This document shows positions 45,290-57,800 of a DNA stretch of 64,000 bases, piece by piece. The notes beneath the pieces were generated by a model, which was given only the letters and a program-made list of their open reading frames with translations, ran no database searches and had not been told where the DNA came from. Where the stretch lies: NCBI GenBank assembly GCA_029718625.1, contig CM056379.1, positions 60,787,626 through 60,851,625 on the forward strand. Direction: 5' to 3'. Origin of the DNA: Synaphobranchus kaupii (taxonomy: Eukaryota > Chordata > Actinopteri > Anguilliformes > Synaphobranchidae). Position numbers and translations under genes: made by a program. Positions within the stretch are counted from its first letter, which is position 1. Every line of letters begins with the position of its first letter.

Positions 45290-46720
45290 TGTTAACGTTA
45301 GAGCATTGCTCGCTCAGTACCAAACCGGCTGATTAAATCGGTTCATAACCCAAAAAACACCACATTTTCTTAGCCAATTTTATCTCGCGAATAACGTGCC
45401 TTCTTTAACTCTATAAAGGTGGGTTATCTTCAAGACAGTAACGTCAATTATGTCCATATAACGTAATGGTTTCATTGTGTTTGACCAATTGAGGTAATTA
45501 CGTTAGTGCACTTTATTTGTTAACCTAAGTTAACCTTAGCCTAAACTAAATATAATTTCATGTAACGTTAACAGTAGCTAGCCATTTATATTCATAAAGG
45601 TAGCTGGACATTTGTGGTTTACGTGAGGAACTTCATTATTTTAACAGCTAACGTTAACTTAGATTATTATAATTTAACGTTAGCTAGCGCCATCAAGGTA
45701 ACTCCGTGGTAACTAACATGCATCAGTGTTATACCGCCTGGAGCTAACGTTAGCTAGCTAGTAGTATGGCATTCATCGACAACGATCGTTAGCATGATAC
45801 GTTAGTTAACGTTAGCTAACTAATTTAAGTTAATGTTACTGGCCAATAATCTAACGTTACCCGACCTAGCTAACGTTAGCGAACTTAGCTGTTATCTAGT
45901 CTATTTAAGTAACATTACAGTTAACGTAAGAGTAATTATGTGACAACATAACTTAGCTAACGTTACTTATAAATATAACCAGAGGAAGAGACCAGCTTTG
46001 ATATAACGTTACGTTAACGTTAGTTAACATAATGAGCTAACGTTAGCTAGGAGATGCGACCTGACTGAACCAGCTTTGTTTTCTTAGTACGTTAGCTAGA
46101 TCGGTGACTTAAATTATCGTCGATTGTGAATTAATATGAATTAGGTTAACGTTATAGCCAAATTTTAGCTAACTTAGTTAATAAACGATCACCATTATCG
46201 AGTTTGCTTTAAAAAAAAAAATGTAAACCTTATAAATAACGTTAGCTAAATACGTTACGCGTTTTACAGAAATAACACTTTTAAGTTAGCTAACGCTACA
46301 CCAAGACGGACGAAACGTTAGCATAGATGGAAATAGGATTCCCACAGCTACATATAGCTAACGTAACCTACAAACATAGGAAGTTAGTAATTAACGTTAG
46401 CTAGCCATCTAGCTAACCATTAAAGGGTTACAGAACACTAGCTAACGTTATAGCTAGCTAGCTCACGGACAAATAACGTAAGACCGCTAGGTAACGTCAC
46501 GTTACAATTTATTGTATTATATGCCAACACTGTAACTCAAAAACCGCGTTGCCATATTCATTGTAACAGAACGGCATGTTGCCACATATTTACACTGCTA
46601 ACGTTACAATAGTACCAAATTATAGCCAACATTAGCGTTGCTCCAAATTACTGATGGCTAGCTAACGTTAGCTAGGCTTGCTACACCCCATTCGACAGCT
46701 GACTAACGGACCAGACGCGC
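45290..46720. repeat. tract saturated with AACGTTA and GCTAGC motifs
   Basis: I count about 19 AACGTTA/TAACGTT words in roughly 1.4 kb, often extended as TAACGTTAGCTAGC, in both orientations (the word is palindromic at its core). There is no fixed period, so it is not an ordinary tandem repeat. It lies in the start of arf2 intron 1, ending about 140 bp before the candidate first exon. Confidence 0.85.
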
Positions 46721-46857
46721 ATGATGCGGTACAAAAGGTGACGGTACCTGGATATGTTATTAACAAACTATGGGTATATATACTGTCAAAACTACACATA
46801 CATGCTTACTTACAACCCATAGACACCCTATAATGTATTTGTACTGTCTATATTCAC

Positions 46858-46985
46858 CTCAGAGTCGCGGCTTCTGGATCTTTCTCTCGCGTTCCGCTTC
46901 TCTGCTAATAACAAAATGGCGTCTTTCAAGAACCAGAAGACCGCCGCGTCACGGACCCGAACCATAGTACAATCTCCTCCAATCG
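46858..46985 (-). promoter_or_regulatory. arf2: candidate arf2 non-coding first exon and CpG-rich promoter
   Basis: Minus-strand sequence rich in CpG (GCGGAACGCGAGAG, GCCGCGACTC) ends at a GTGAAT donor (46857-46852). The coding-exon acceptor at 36841-36840 needs a partner exon upstream, and this is the best CpG-type patch on the minus strand before the divergent wnt9b gene. A CCAAT (46979-46983, plus strand) lies at its upstream edge. The implied first intron is about 10 kb. Confidence 0.45.
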
Positions 46986-47469
46986 TATCGCCTGTATGGT
47001 GGTAAAACATCGTCATCCCTGACAAGTACCCAATAGGCATACAGGGAGTCATTGCGGGCGGTAGTGGAGAAAGTAGTTCCAGTTTTTTGCCTACAAAATG
47101 AAAGACAGACCCACAGAACTATATATGTGGACAGACCTAAGGCGATGTATTTCGTCCCCGCCCTAGGATATATTTCCGGGCCCGGCGGACGTGGACAAAT
47201 GCCAACACCCGCGCATTATCGCCAAGAACAGTACAGTAAAATCTGTGCTCCCTGCTGGTTTGACAAACTGCACAAGCAGCTGATGTAGCTATGACATCCT
47301 GTCCATAGAGTCCCATTAAACAGGGATTGTATTAACCCTGAGAGAAAGTGGTACATTTCAGGCTGATGTAGGCCTACTGGATTAACCAACTTGACCAATC
47401 CGCCAATTAATTACATTATGGACTGTGCACATTAGATCTAGCAGTGTGTTAATAATACATACGTATCAC

Positions 47470-48650
47470 TTGAAACTCATTGGACAGTGACAGATTTTGT
47501 CATTTTGGTTCTGTACTCTAGCACTTTGAGTTTGAAAGGATGCAATGATAATGAGGTTGAAGTGCAGACTATCATCTTTAATTTCAGGGTATTTTCATCC
47601 ATATCGAATGAACCATTGAGAAATTATAGAACCTTTTGTACATAGTCCACCCCATTTTCGGGCATCAAACAAAATTGGACAGTTTAACATAATGTAGAAT
47701 AAAGTAATCATTTTTAATATTTGGTTGCATATCCTTTGCATGCCCTGACTTCCTGATGTCTGTGACCCAACAATATCAAAAGACTCTTGATATCTTATTT
47801 TCTGGTACTCCTACAAGCGATACTATAACCTCTCTGCATTTGAATGGATTTTTATAGGAATTGGGGGGTGGGACTAGATTTAGCTGGAACTTACACTGGA
47901 ACAGTATGGAACACATGGTTGACTAAATGGCTGTAAGTCATCAAGGGTCTGACATATCAAACAAGCCTTAAACCATCACTCTGCTGCCAGATATGCAGTA
48001 GATATGGATGTATAATTTGAAGGGTTTCTTATCCTGACTTATTTTTCCATAGAGTTCAATAGGAAAATGTGTCAGGAGAAACAACCCTTAAAGTGATCCA
48101 TCCATATCTACTGCATATCTGGCAGCAGAGTGATAGTTTTAGGCTCATTTGATACCTCAGACCCTTGATGACTTACAGCCATTTCGCCAACCATGTATTC
48201 CATACTGTTCCAGCATAATTTACAGCTAAATCTAGTCCCACCCCCCAATTCCCATAGAGATCCATCCAAATGCAGAGAAGTTATAGTATTGCTTGTAAGA
48301 GTACCAGAAAATAAGATATCAAGAGTCTTTTGATGTTGTTGGGTCACAGACATCAGGACGTCATGGCATGCAAAGGATATGCGACCAAATATTAAAAATG
48401 ATTACTTTATCTTACATTAAGTTAAACTGTCCAATATTTTTCGATGCCTGAAAATGGAGGGGACTATGTACAAAACATTCTATAATTTCTAAACGGTTCA
48501 TCTGATATGGATAAAAATACCTTCAAATTAAAGCTGACAGTCTGAACTTCAACCTCATTGTCATTGTATCCTTTCAAACTCAAAGTGCTAGAGTACAGAA
48601 CCAAGATAACAAAAAATGTGTCACTGTCCAATGAATTATGGTGCTCACTG
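47470..48650. mobile_element. large foldback element, shared core, copy 5
   Basis: Arms of about 590 bp: GTTCTGTACTCTAGCACTTT and CAATGATAATGAGGTTGAAG in the left arm recur inverted in the right arm (near 48545-48600), and ATTGGACAGTGACA near 47480 recurs inverted near 48625. Centre near 48065. The inner core matches that of the 10298 element but the outer arms are different. No transposase. Confidence 0.8.
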
Positions 48651-48814
48651 TATTTGAGAATACAAGTGCAACAGTATCTCCTTGGTACACTGCTCACATA
48701 TTAATTACATTTATTTTGCACAGCTTTGAGTTGTACGTTAAAAGCATATGAAGATATCCTTAAAAACCTGTTGCCAAATTCAGTGCCTTTAATTTGCAAT
48801 GCCCACATTTTTAT

Positions 48815-48905
48815 TTATTAACCTTTATTTAACCAGGAAAGACCCTTGAGGTTAAAAACCTCTTTTGCGAGGGTGGCCTGGTGAGAAGGCCAGCAGTACA
48901 GTAAA
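48815..48905. repeat. dispersed repeat with TTTATTTAACCAGGAAAGAC
   Basis: Second, diverged copy of the family at 38075-38185; it shares TTTAACCAGG, CTCTTTTGCGAGGG and CCTGG in the same order. Confidence 0.6.
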
Positions 48906-49118
48906 ACAAAGTGGCATGTGCAAATAACAATTACAACAATACAATAAATACAACATTTTGGCAAGAGCGAGTACTATTTGGCCAAGTAATTCCCTAAAGC
49001 GGACACTGTCAATAAAGTTTTTAAACATTGTTCAAACCAGAATCGGTGCTATTCCATGCACTGGCTCAGTAGACACACAGCATAGCCAAAACAATGAACC
49101 ACCAATTTGTCATACACT

Positions 49119-49186
<68 letters not shown>
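49119..49186. repeat. (TTTA)n microsatellite
   Basis: About 17 uninterrupted TTTA units. Confidence 0.95.
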
Positions 49187-50625
49187 AGTCATATAAGTGC
49201 AATCACTTTTAATGTGTGCATTTCACACTACTCCAATCAAAAATGAATATCCCTTGTTCATATTACACCCGCACATCCACAGTCCTAAATAGTCAGACAT
49301 GAGTGTCACTACATTTAACATGAGTGTAACCTGTAAACATCGCTGCCAATAACTGCCTGTGTGTAATTAGTGGCAATTTCTTTATCCATGTAGAAGATAG
49401 TGATGGTGCAATCGGGATAATCGTTTGACATGTGGCTTAACAAAGAGGCTATCAACCTCTTTGCAAGAATGCAAGTACATGCAAGAACAGAAGCGGACAT
49501 AAACTGGTGGCCCTAGCTATGTTTAAACTTATTCCTATAGAAAGAGGATGCATTTTTAATTGATGAAATTATAAACCCACAGGTGATATCAGCAGGGTGC
49601 TAACTCGTGAAATTGTGGGCACCAGCTCACTGAACCTAAACCAAGGAGCCAAACCTGCATTGCGTTAATAAAAGTTCAAGGAATAGATATATTCAGCTAC
49701 CTTAATTGATTAAGAGAATGGCTGTAACAAAAATCAGCATATGCAATAAGACCACAGGACCTAGTTTGAAAACCTGTGTCTACAGATTGTGTATACTAAG
49801 CTGACATTTTTACAAGTGGAGCACCATGCAGGATTGTCAGGGGGCATGAGCAGACATGTTTACCCTTAACTTTACAATCTCAGGTGGAGTGTGAAGTCAG
49901 GGACTTTTTGTTGTTTTTTAGAGGCCCACACAGTTAATTCTCAGTTAATGTGAGAGATTGGGTTCTTATGTGGTCAGCTTTCAAGGGATAGGTCACTATC
50001 TGGTTTCTTTTTTATATTACTCTATTTCAGTTTTAGTGTCTGTTTTTGATTAGGTAAGACAGTTTTTGTGTGCAATGATATTAAAATATAAAAAATATTT
50101 AAAGGCATTTCAGACAACTTTCCAGTAGTACAAGGCCGGATAACTTTACTGTACAAAAGCTGCTTTGGAGCTGCTTTAAGTGTTTTTCTTGCTTTAGACC
50201 ATCTAACCCCAAAAATGTCCCGTACATACATACCATTATAAAGCCAGCAGGTCATCAGCCTTATCGTATTTGTTCAATCAGGTATGTGATGTGCCTGAGC
50301 TAGTTTCACAGTCTCCTGGAGCAGTAGCTACAGCAGCAAGGTAGAATTCAGAATCAGAAAGAAGCCATCAGTAAATTTCAGTGGAACATTTTCCTGAATT
50401 AGCTGAGGACATTTCATCAATGGGCCAGTGCAGAAGTTGTAATTCAGAATTGCAAATTAGAGTCAAGCTTATTGGTAAATTGGATCCCTGATTAAAAATT
50501 AACATGCACTAGATGCAAACAGCCACAACAACTGCTCATTCCAAAAATGCAAGAAAATATGCACAAACACTGCAGAGCTGCTGACTTCCAAGTTCTGACC
50601 GAACACATCCCAGAGTCCCCCACTG

Positions 50626-50938
50626 CACTGTAAAAAAAATTGTAGGTGACTTCAACATAAAAAACAAGTCAACATTCTGCAAACAAAATTTTCAGTAAAC
50701 TGAACTTCTGGACACAAAGTTGATTAACTCAAAATATCAATTTAGTCAAACTTATTAATGTGTGTTGTATCAACTTAGGTTTTCAAGTACAAAGGACTTA
50801 AAACATCAGTTCTAACACACATTAAGTTTGACTAAATTGATATTTTGAGTTAATCAACTTTGTGTCGAGAACAACATTTTGTTTGCAGAATGTTGACTTA
50901 TTTTTTTATGTTGAAGTCAGCTACAATTTTTTACAGTG
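50626..50938. mobile_element. 313-bp palindromic MITE with CACTGTAAAAAA ends
   Basis: Inverted ends CACTGTAAAAAA and TTTTTTACAGTG. Inner arms share AAAGTTGATTAACTCAAAAT and GACTAAATTGATATTTTGAG inverted. Non-coding and almost fully palindromic. Confidence 0.85.
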
Positions 50939-52430
50939 TGGAATTTAATTAGAAGTACAATTGAAAGCTGGATTTTCTTACTTCCATGCTAATTATTACT
51001 GTCTAACTATGGAATGTGTGTTCAAAAACAACGGGGGAAATTATGAGACTCTTGCATAATTGACAAGTCTTAAAAGGTGTGATAGGTGATTTACAATTGA
51101 TAACTGGTTCCAGGGACAGGATGAGATGGATATAGTACTGGAAGAACGCTGGGGAGGACAAATAAGGCTAGATGACACTGTGGGAGTAGAGTGGCTGGGG
51201 GAGTGTGATGTCAAATAAGGAGATGAGGAGAGGTCGAAGATAGAGTATTTAGTTATTTAAGTAGATCCTGTCCTCTTTGCAGCCTTGTAGTTAAGAGTAT
51301 GTCCACTAGATGGTGCTATATCCATGTTGAAAGAACAGTTTATGCGCTATTTCAACGAGATTGGCAGCCACATACCTTTCAGGTAAACCTTAGAATTATT
51401 TTAATTTGCCACAACCACGGATGGGATTTTATATCCTGGCATAAATTTATGTGACAATTGATAAAAATGTTCAATTATTTTATTAATTTTCATCTGTAGT
51501 GCATATCCTAATAAAGAAAATTCTTCACCCCTTATGAATCACAAATTAATGTTCTTTGAATATCAGAGATGGCAATAAAGCTCAGTTGACTTGTTTTGCT
51601 GTGCATGCAATAACATTATTTATGTCTGTTGTGTAATGTCTATTTAGCACAGACACTGCAATAAACGTTAATGATGATTTCATAATGCATTAATTAAGTG
51701 TTATTTATGCATTTATTTATTTTGCAGATGCTCTTATCCAAAGTTACATACAAGGTTATCATGCCATTTCATTTTTCACACAGCAACAAAAACAACAGGT
51801 TGCACAATAGACATGGGATACTTTTAAAAATATATATATGATTTAAATAGGAATTAAATATAATAGAAAGAATAATTAATGGGGCATCATAAAATGATAT
51901 GAGTGTTTCATTGCTGATGTGAAAAAAAAATCAGATGTATATTTCTGTAATCATTTACATATCTCATACCAGCCAATAATATTTAAACAAAATTACAGCC
52001 TTCACATGCAAATCTTACAGCGATTGCACATGCAAAACACATGTAAAACTCTATTGCCTTCCAGTGTTGCTCACTGGAAGGCTATATATTTTGTTGCTGA
52101 AATTCTTTAACCCTGGCCTCTTATTTAACAAATGAGAAACAGCTACCATCATCAATGTTCACACTAAACAATTTAATTGGACTTGATATCAAGGCCTGAA
52201 GTGGTATGGGGGGAAAAAACCTTACAACTTCTTTACAATTTTACTGTAAAAGCAAAAGTACACAAGCATCCATATCGGCTCTCAATATTCATGGGGAGCT
52301 TTTCATTGTAATGTTCAAACAGCAACAGAAGGCTCAAGATTTGAGGTCGCAGAGCTTTTAGCATCTATCAGCCCTGAATAGACAAAACTATAGGGCAGAT
52401 TTGTGGAAAGGTAAATGACTCTTAATTAAA

Positions 52431-52455
52431 GGGGGGGGGGGGGGGGGGGGGGGGG
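52431..52455. repeat. G homopolymer of about 25
   Basis: Run of about 25 G followed by CGG, in the wnt9b upstream region (about 0.9 kb before the start codon). It can form G-quadruplex structures and its length is unreliable in assemblies. Confidence 0.9.
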
Positions 52456-53149
52456 CGGTGCTGTCGTTCTCTTCAAGTTAAATTAGAACCCAGTCTTGAG
52501 ATAATCTATAAATAAACAAATAAATGTGAATTATCTGCAACAGCTGGGAAGGCGGTTCAACAATATTATCCAAAAACAATGCAAACCTGATCTCACATCC
52601 ACCTGATCTACAGTAAGTCCATGAGCTGTTTAAAGTATGTATTGTCTAAATTGTTACAGAATACATTTATAAAATTCATAGCACTCTGTATGGTGAGATT
52701 ATTTATTAGTAGTAGTAGTATTAATAATAATAATACATTATGGTATGAATGTCTATAAAAACCAGCAGAGTACAGGCATAACAATTGGGCTATAATTTTG
52801 CTCATGAACTGAGAAGACTGATGAACATGAACTCATTTTGCTCTGTGACTCATTAGCAAATGAGAAAGAAACCTTCTCCTATGTCCTTTATATTGAATCA
52901 TCAATATACAATCATCATCATTTTGAACATAATCAGCAATAGAATAAGCATTAGCATCACACCACAACGTGGAAACAATATCTAACTTAAACTAAAATAC
53001 AAAACAAAAATACCCTCTTCATCACAAATGTGTTCACGGTGTTTCATTTCAGATTGTTTCACAGCAAATAGCATATAAATCCCATGACTGTGCACCCACA
53101 GGTAGATTTACCTGACTTCTTCCCTTCGGTGGAAAGGATTCATTAAGAT

Positions 53150-53338
53150 AGGGGTGGGCCGTCTAACCCGAGTTGGCCAATGAAAGTGCTGCGCGATCCC
53201 CAGAGGCCAAGCCCCTCTCGGGGACGCGCTGCCATGGGGTGAATTGGGCGCAGGTCCCTTTAAGAGGTGCGCTGGCTGTGGAGTGGGGACTTATCAGCGG
53301 AGAAACACCGAGATGAAGAGCATCGCTTATCCGGCATC
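53150..53338 (+). promoter_or_regulatory. wnt9b: candidate wnt9b promoter and 5' UTR
   Basis: GC-rich patch directly upstream of the start codon with CCAAT (53177-53181) and a TTTAAG A/T box (about 53259-53264) some 80 bp apart. The surrounding sequence is AT-rich. The exact transcription start is not visible. Confidence 0.4.
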
Positions 53339-53424
53339 ATGTGCCCCAGGCTCCCGAGGACTGCCTGCCTGCTGCGACTCATTGCCCTCTGCATCCTCCT
53401 CTCACAAACGTCAGCCTATTTCGG
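53339..53424 (+). CDS. wnt9b: wnt9b exon 1 (signal peptide)
   Basis: Encodes [28 protein letters not shown], a signal peptide followed by the conserved YFG start of the mature protein. Donor GTCAGC (53425-53430) is weak but is the one that gives the right frame (YF-G-LTGREP). In-frame ATG at 53267 and out-of-frame ATGs at 53233 and 53313 lie upstream; 53339 is chosen because it gives a compact signal peptide. Confidence 0.85.
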
Positions 53425-54817
53425 GTCAGCTGCGTTTTCCCTTTTTCTTCCATGTAACTGTTCCTTTAGGAAAGGCATACTTTGTTCCTTGACATTGTTC
53501 CTTTGCTTGATATTGATGTGTGGGTTAATAGTAAATTAAAATTTCAGTTTTTATTCAAAAGCGTGTGGACAACCGTTTAGTGTTACTGTAGTGCCGTGGG
53601 AGGTTTATTTATAGAGTGCTAGAAAGAAATATGCTGATATTAAACTTGAGAGTTCCCAGCTGAGCTTACAGATGTTCTATTTTGCTGCCACTGAACACTG
53701 AAAGAAGTTTTGAGCACAGTAACGGATTTAAGTCAGCCGCCGTGTGCGTTTGTTCACCTTGCTGGCTACATTTTTTCTTTCTCGTAATTGCGCACTGACC
53801 CGTTTAATAGATAAATGACATGCGTACACCGTGATTAGCGGCAGAAAATATGGCTTTACATTACACTTCAGACTTTGAGTCTAAATTGTGAAATAAGGAA
53901 AATGTAACTTCATACATATCATACATATATTTCTAGGCCTATTCATATGTTGAATACAGAATTTACGCACTCCGTGCCAAACCTGAGCCACATTTGCGAG
54001 AGTAGGCTAGATAATATTTGAACATACCCTCGCTGTATATTTTAAATTATTTGCATTAATAGCACCTTCTCACCAGACCTTTTGAAGAAACACTAATGTA
54101 TTAATTCAATACAGTTATATTGTGCTATAACTATATCATATGTACTATATAACAGTAAATATTAATTATTTATAGGCTAGAGATTGTTAGGCTGTTTCTT
54201 ATAGGCTACTCAGGTCCGTCAGAGTAATTATTTCCTGCATTATTTTATTAGTCTCTCAGAAGTTATTTATTGTTTCCAAATGTCCAGAGAACTTTTAGAC
54301 ATTTAGGCCTACTTTCAAGGCTGTGTAACAGTCCGTATAGATGTATTTGAGTGAATGGTTATGACTTCGGAAGTTGTTTCAAAAGTAGCCTACCACTGAT
54401 TGTATACATTTCTATAACACATTGAAATGTACGAAATATAAAACCGATGAAAATGATAAGCACCGGAGTTCAAAAATTCGCCTGACAATTTATCCGTGGC
54501 TACGTACCTACCCATGCCCGGACCGGTGCCATGCCCCCGAGTCTTCACTGTTGTTTCCCGTCCCCGGAACATTTCTAACCTATTTCCACAGTACGTCCCG
54601 ATTCATAAAGCCTTCTCTGCAACTTCAAAGCATTCAGTTAAGAGTTGCGCGTTAAACATGTTTAGAAATGTATGTAAATTATTTTTCTTTTTCCTTAATA
54701 AAACCGAATCATTTTCTTCCCAATGTCTGTACTACGCAACGTTAAAATTAATGCGAAAGAATTCGAGAGGTCATAAAGGCACATTTTCCCCATATGCGGA
54801 CCTATTAAGGAATAAGA

Positions 54818-54858
<41 letters not shown>

Positions 54859-57800
54859 ATAATAATAATAATAATAATAACATCGACTACTATAATAACA
54901 ACTGTAATAACAAATGACATATCGTCGAAATTATTGTGCAGTTTTGGCTTAGGCTATTTTATTACATACCAAACAATTTTTTCCTTGGGGGGGCAATTAA
55001 AATGTTCAGTGTTAAATCGTCATTGATATGGGACATTTGATCCCTCTTCAACACATGTAATTATAAACTATTTATTTATATATAATAAACTTGATTTATT
55101 CAATTAAATTTTATTTGTAGCCTATAGCGCTTTTTACACGTTTTTTTTTCCTGTAAAAAATTTACACGTTTAATCTGTTCTCCTCCGTAAGGTTGACAGG
55201 CAGGGAGCCACTGGTGTTTCTACCTGCACCGCTATCAAACGAGTCTCCATCGGGTAAAGCGCACCTGAAGCAATGTGAGCAGCTGACCCTAACTCGCCGA
55301 CAGAAGCGTCTTTGCCGCCGGGAGCCGGGCCTGGCTGAAACCCTTCGGGAATCTGTGCGCCTCAGTCTCCTGGAATGCCGGTACCAGTTCCGAAACGAGA
55401 GGTGGAACTGCAGCCTCGACGGCCGAGGAAGCCTGCTAAAGCGAGGTGAGAGACGGTGACTTAAGTGCTTATATAAAATTAATATAGCCTATATTTATAT
55501 TTTTATATAATTATATAATCTTATATAAAATAATTGCAAGTGAAATGGACAAGGCTTTAACTACATAGTCTCACTAAAAGACAATACAATGCTTTTCTAC
55601 ATTACAAATGCCATAGGACATTTTACATTCTCACATGTAGGCAGGCTACTTCAGTTATATGGCCAATGGCCATGGATATTTGGGAATTAAAGATGAGCCT
55701 ACACCTGTTTTTGAACTTTTACATTCTGCAGCCATTATGCTACAGTAAATAGCCTACAGGTAAAATGACTAGGTAAATTAACATCAGATAAAAGCGACGT
55801 CAGCATGCTAATATCATTATTAAATAGTGATGGACAGTACTTGCATTCTGTATAGCCTACATCACTGAAGACTTGTTACAGGTTAGGATTATTATCAGTC
55901 ATCTTCCGGTATTTAACCGAAAGACGTAATTTCACTGAGAAAGAAATAGTGCAACTTTTCAATGAATATACAGACAAGGGGCAACACGTGTGCGGTTGTT
56001 AAAAACGCAGAAAAGCATATATCTAGAAGGGAAGCACAACAAACCAACCTGGTAAGTAATAACAAGAGATTTGAAAACCATGGTTTCTGTGCGGCAGAAC
56101 TGCAATGGTATTTTTAGCTAGGAAAAGCGCCCAGTTCCCAGAGGAAAAGGGCGGTGAGATTACTCGCTTTCATCTGGGAAAATCTCTTCCTAGTCAAAAT
56201 AATAATTAATTGGATCAAAATACACCATAGTGATTGCTTTAGGCTAAGCAAACAGCAACGAGAGCCCGCGCTGAAGTTGCCAGGACGCAATCACACATGT
56301 AGCTGAGGCATCAAGACAAAACCTAAAAATGATTATTTTTTCAACGTCTAGCAATCCCAGAAACACCAAGTTCAGGAGTGCGCGTCTTTTTGTAGACTAC
56401 TAACCTATATTAGCTATATCATTGTAACGTCCCCTCTAATTTTTATATGACAAACATAAAAAATATAGGCTATACAAACATTTGGACTGGATCACACATT
56501 AACACTCATTATATAGCCTACATATTTGCATTTATTATAATTAAAAATTAGTTCTGTCGATTAAGTACGTGCCAGCGCTGTCAACTAATTTAATGCATTA
56601 CTGTTTTTGAAACACCTCGATCAACACCGAAACATTTTCAGGGTTCAAGGAGACGGCGTTTCTGTTAGCGGTGTCATCGGCAGCCTTGACCCATGCGCTG
56701 GCGAAAGCGTGCAGTTCTGGTCGGATGGAACGCTGCACTTGCGACGACTCACCAGACTTGGAACACCGCGAAGCCTGGCAGTGGGGCATTTGTGGCGACA
56801 ACCTCAAGTACAGCACCAAGTTCCTCAAGAATTTCTTGGGGCAGAAGCGAGTCAGTAAGGACTTGAGGGCACAGATCGACTCGCACAACATCAACGTAGG
56901 AGTTCGGGTGAGTGTGCCGAGGCCTTTTAGATTACCTTAAAACGACTCCAGAACAAGACCACAGGAAAGCAGTTTTAGGGTAGTTCCTCACAAGTAATCC
57001 ACCCAGTTTTATGCACCCAAGAATCTCAATCTTAATTTCCTGATGGTGTTCCGCTTCAAATAATTTTCAGTTCTGGAAGAAGCCTCAATTTTTTATTGCT
57101 TTAGTAATGTGTTGTGCAGGCCTGGTATATTTATATTTATATTGATGCCTGTCTATTCTTTTTAGCATTGTCTGTGATGTCTATTGTGTCTTGTGTTGCT
57201 GTAAGACACCCCAATTTCCCCCTGGGGATCAATAAAGTATTATCTATCTATCTATCTATCTAAAACATGTAAATTGACTGAATTAAATAATTTATTTTTG
57301 AGTTGTTACAACCATTTAAATATACCACAGTAGCCTACACTGTTCCCCAAACATAACCACTTCAGCTTATTGTAACACCCAGTCATTTCAGAATGCTCAC
57401 TGCTGCATGCATTACTGCTTAGTGGAGCAGTACATATAGGACTATGCCTGCCTGTTTCTCCCTGAGAGGAACAACTAATGGGAGTATTGATGCTCCTCTG
57501 CAACCTCTTTCAAGGGCTCCAGATAAAGTGCTGTTGTTGTGAGTACGACTGTGAGACATTCAGGCCGGGAGACACTCAGAGTGAAGCCAGGTGTTCGCAG
57601 GCATGATAAAGCTTGCTATGCGAGCTTCAGAAAATTAAAGGGCTCCCTTCAGCAATTATAACTGTAGCCTTCTAATATATGAGCATACATTTTTTCCACA
57701 TACTGTATACTGTGTCATATATACTTAATCAATCCACATCATATATTACAACCAACTGATATAAAATGAACATGCCCCCTCCACTCTTGTTTTTGCACCT

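Larger units (their letters stand above)
47000..53150. other. arf2/wnt9b intergenic region
   Basis: Both genes point away from this region. Apart from the foldback element (47470-48660), the dispersed repeat (48820-48905), the (TTTA)n tract, the MITE at 50626 and the G run at 52431, I see no gene. The remaining sequence is AT-rich. Confidence 0.6.
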
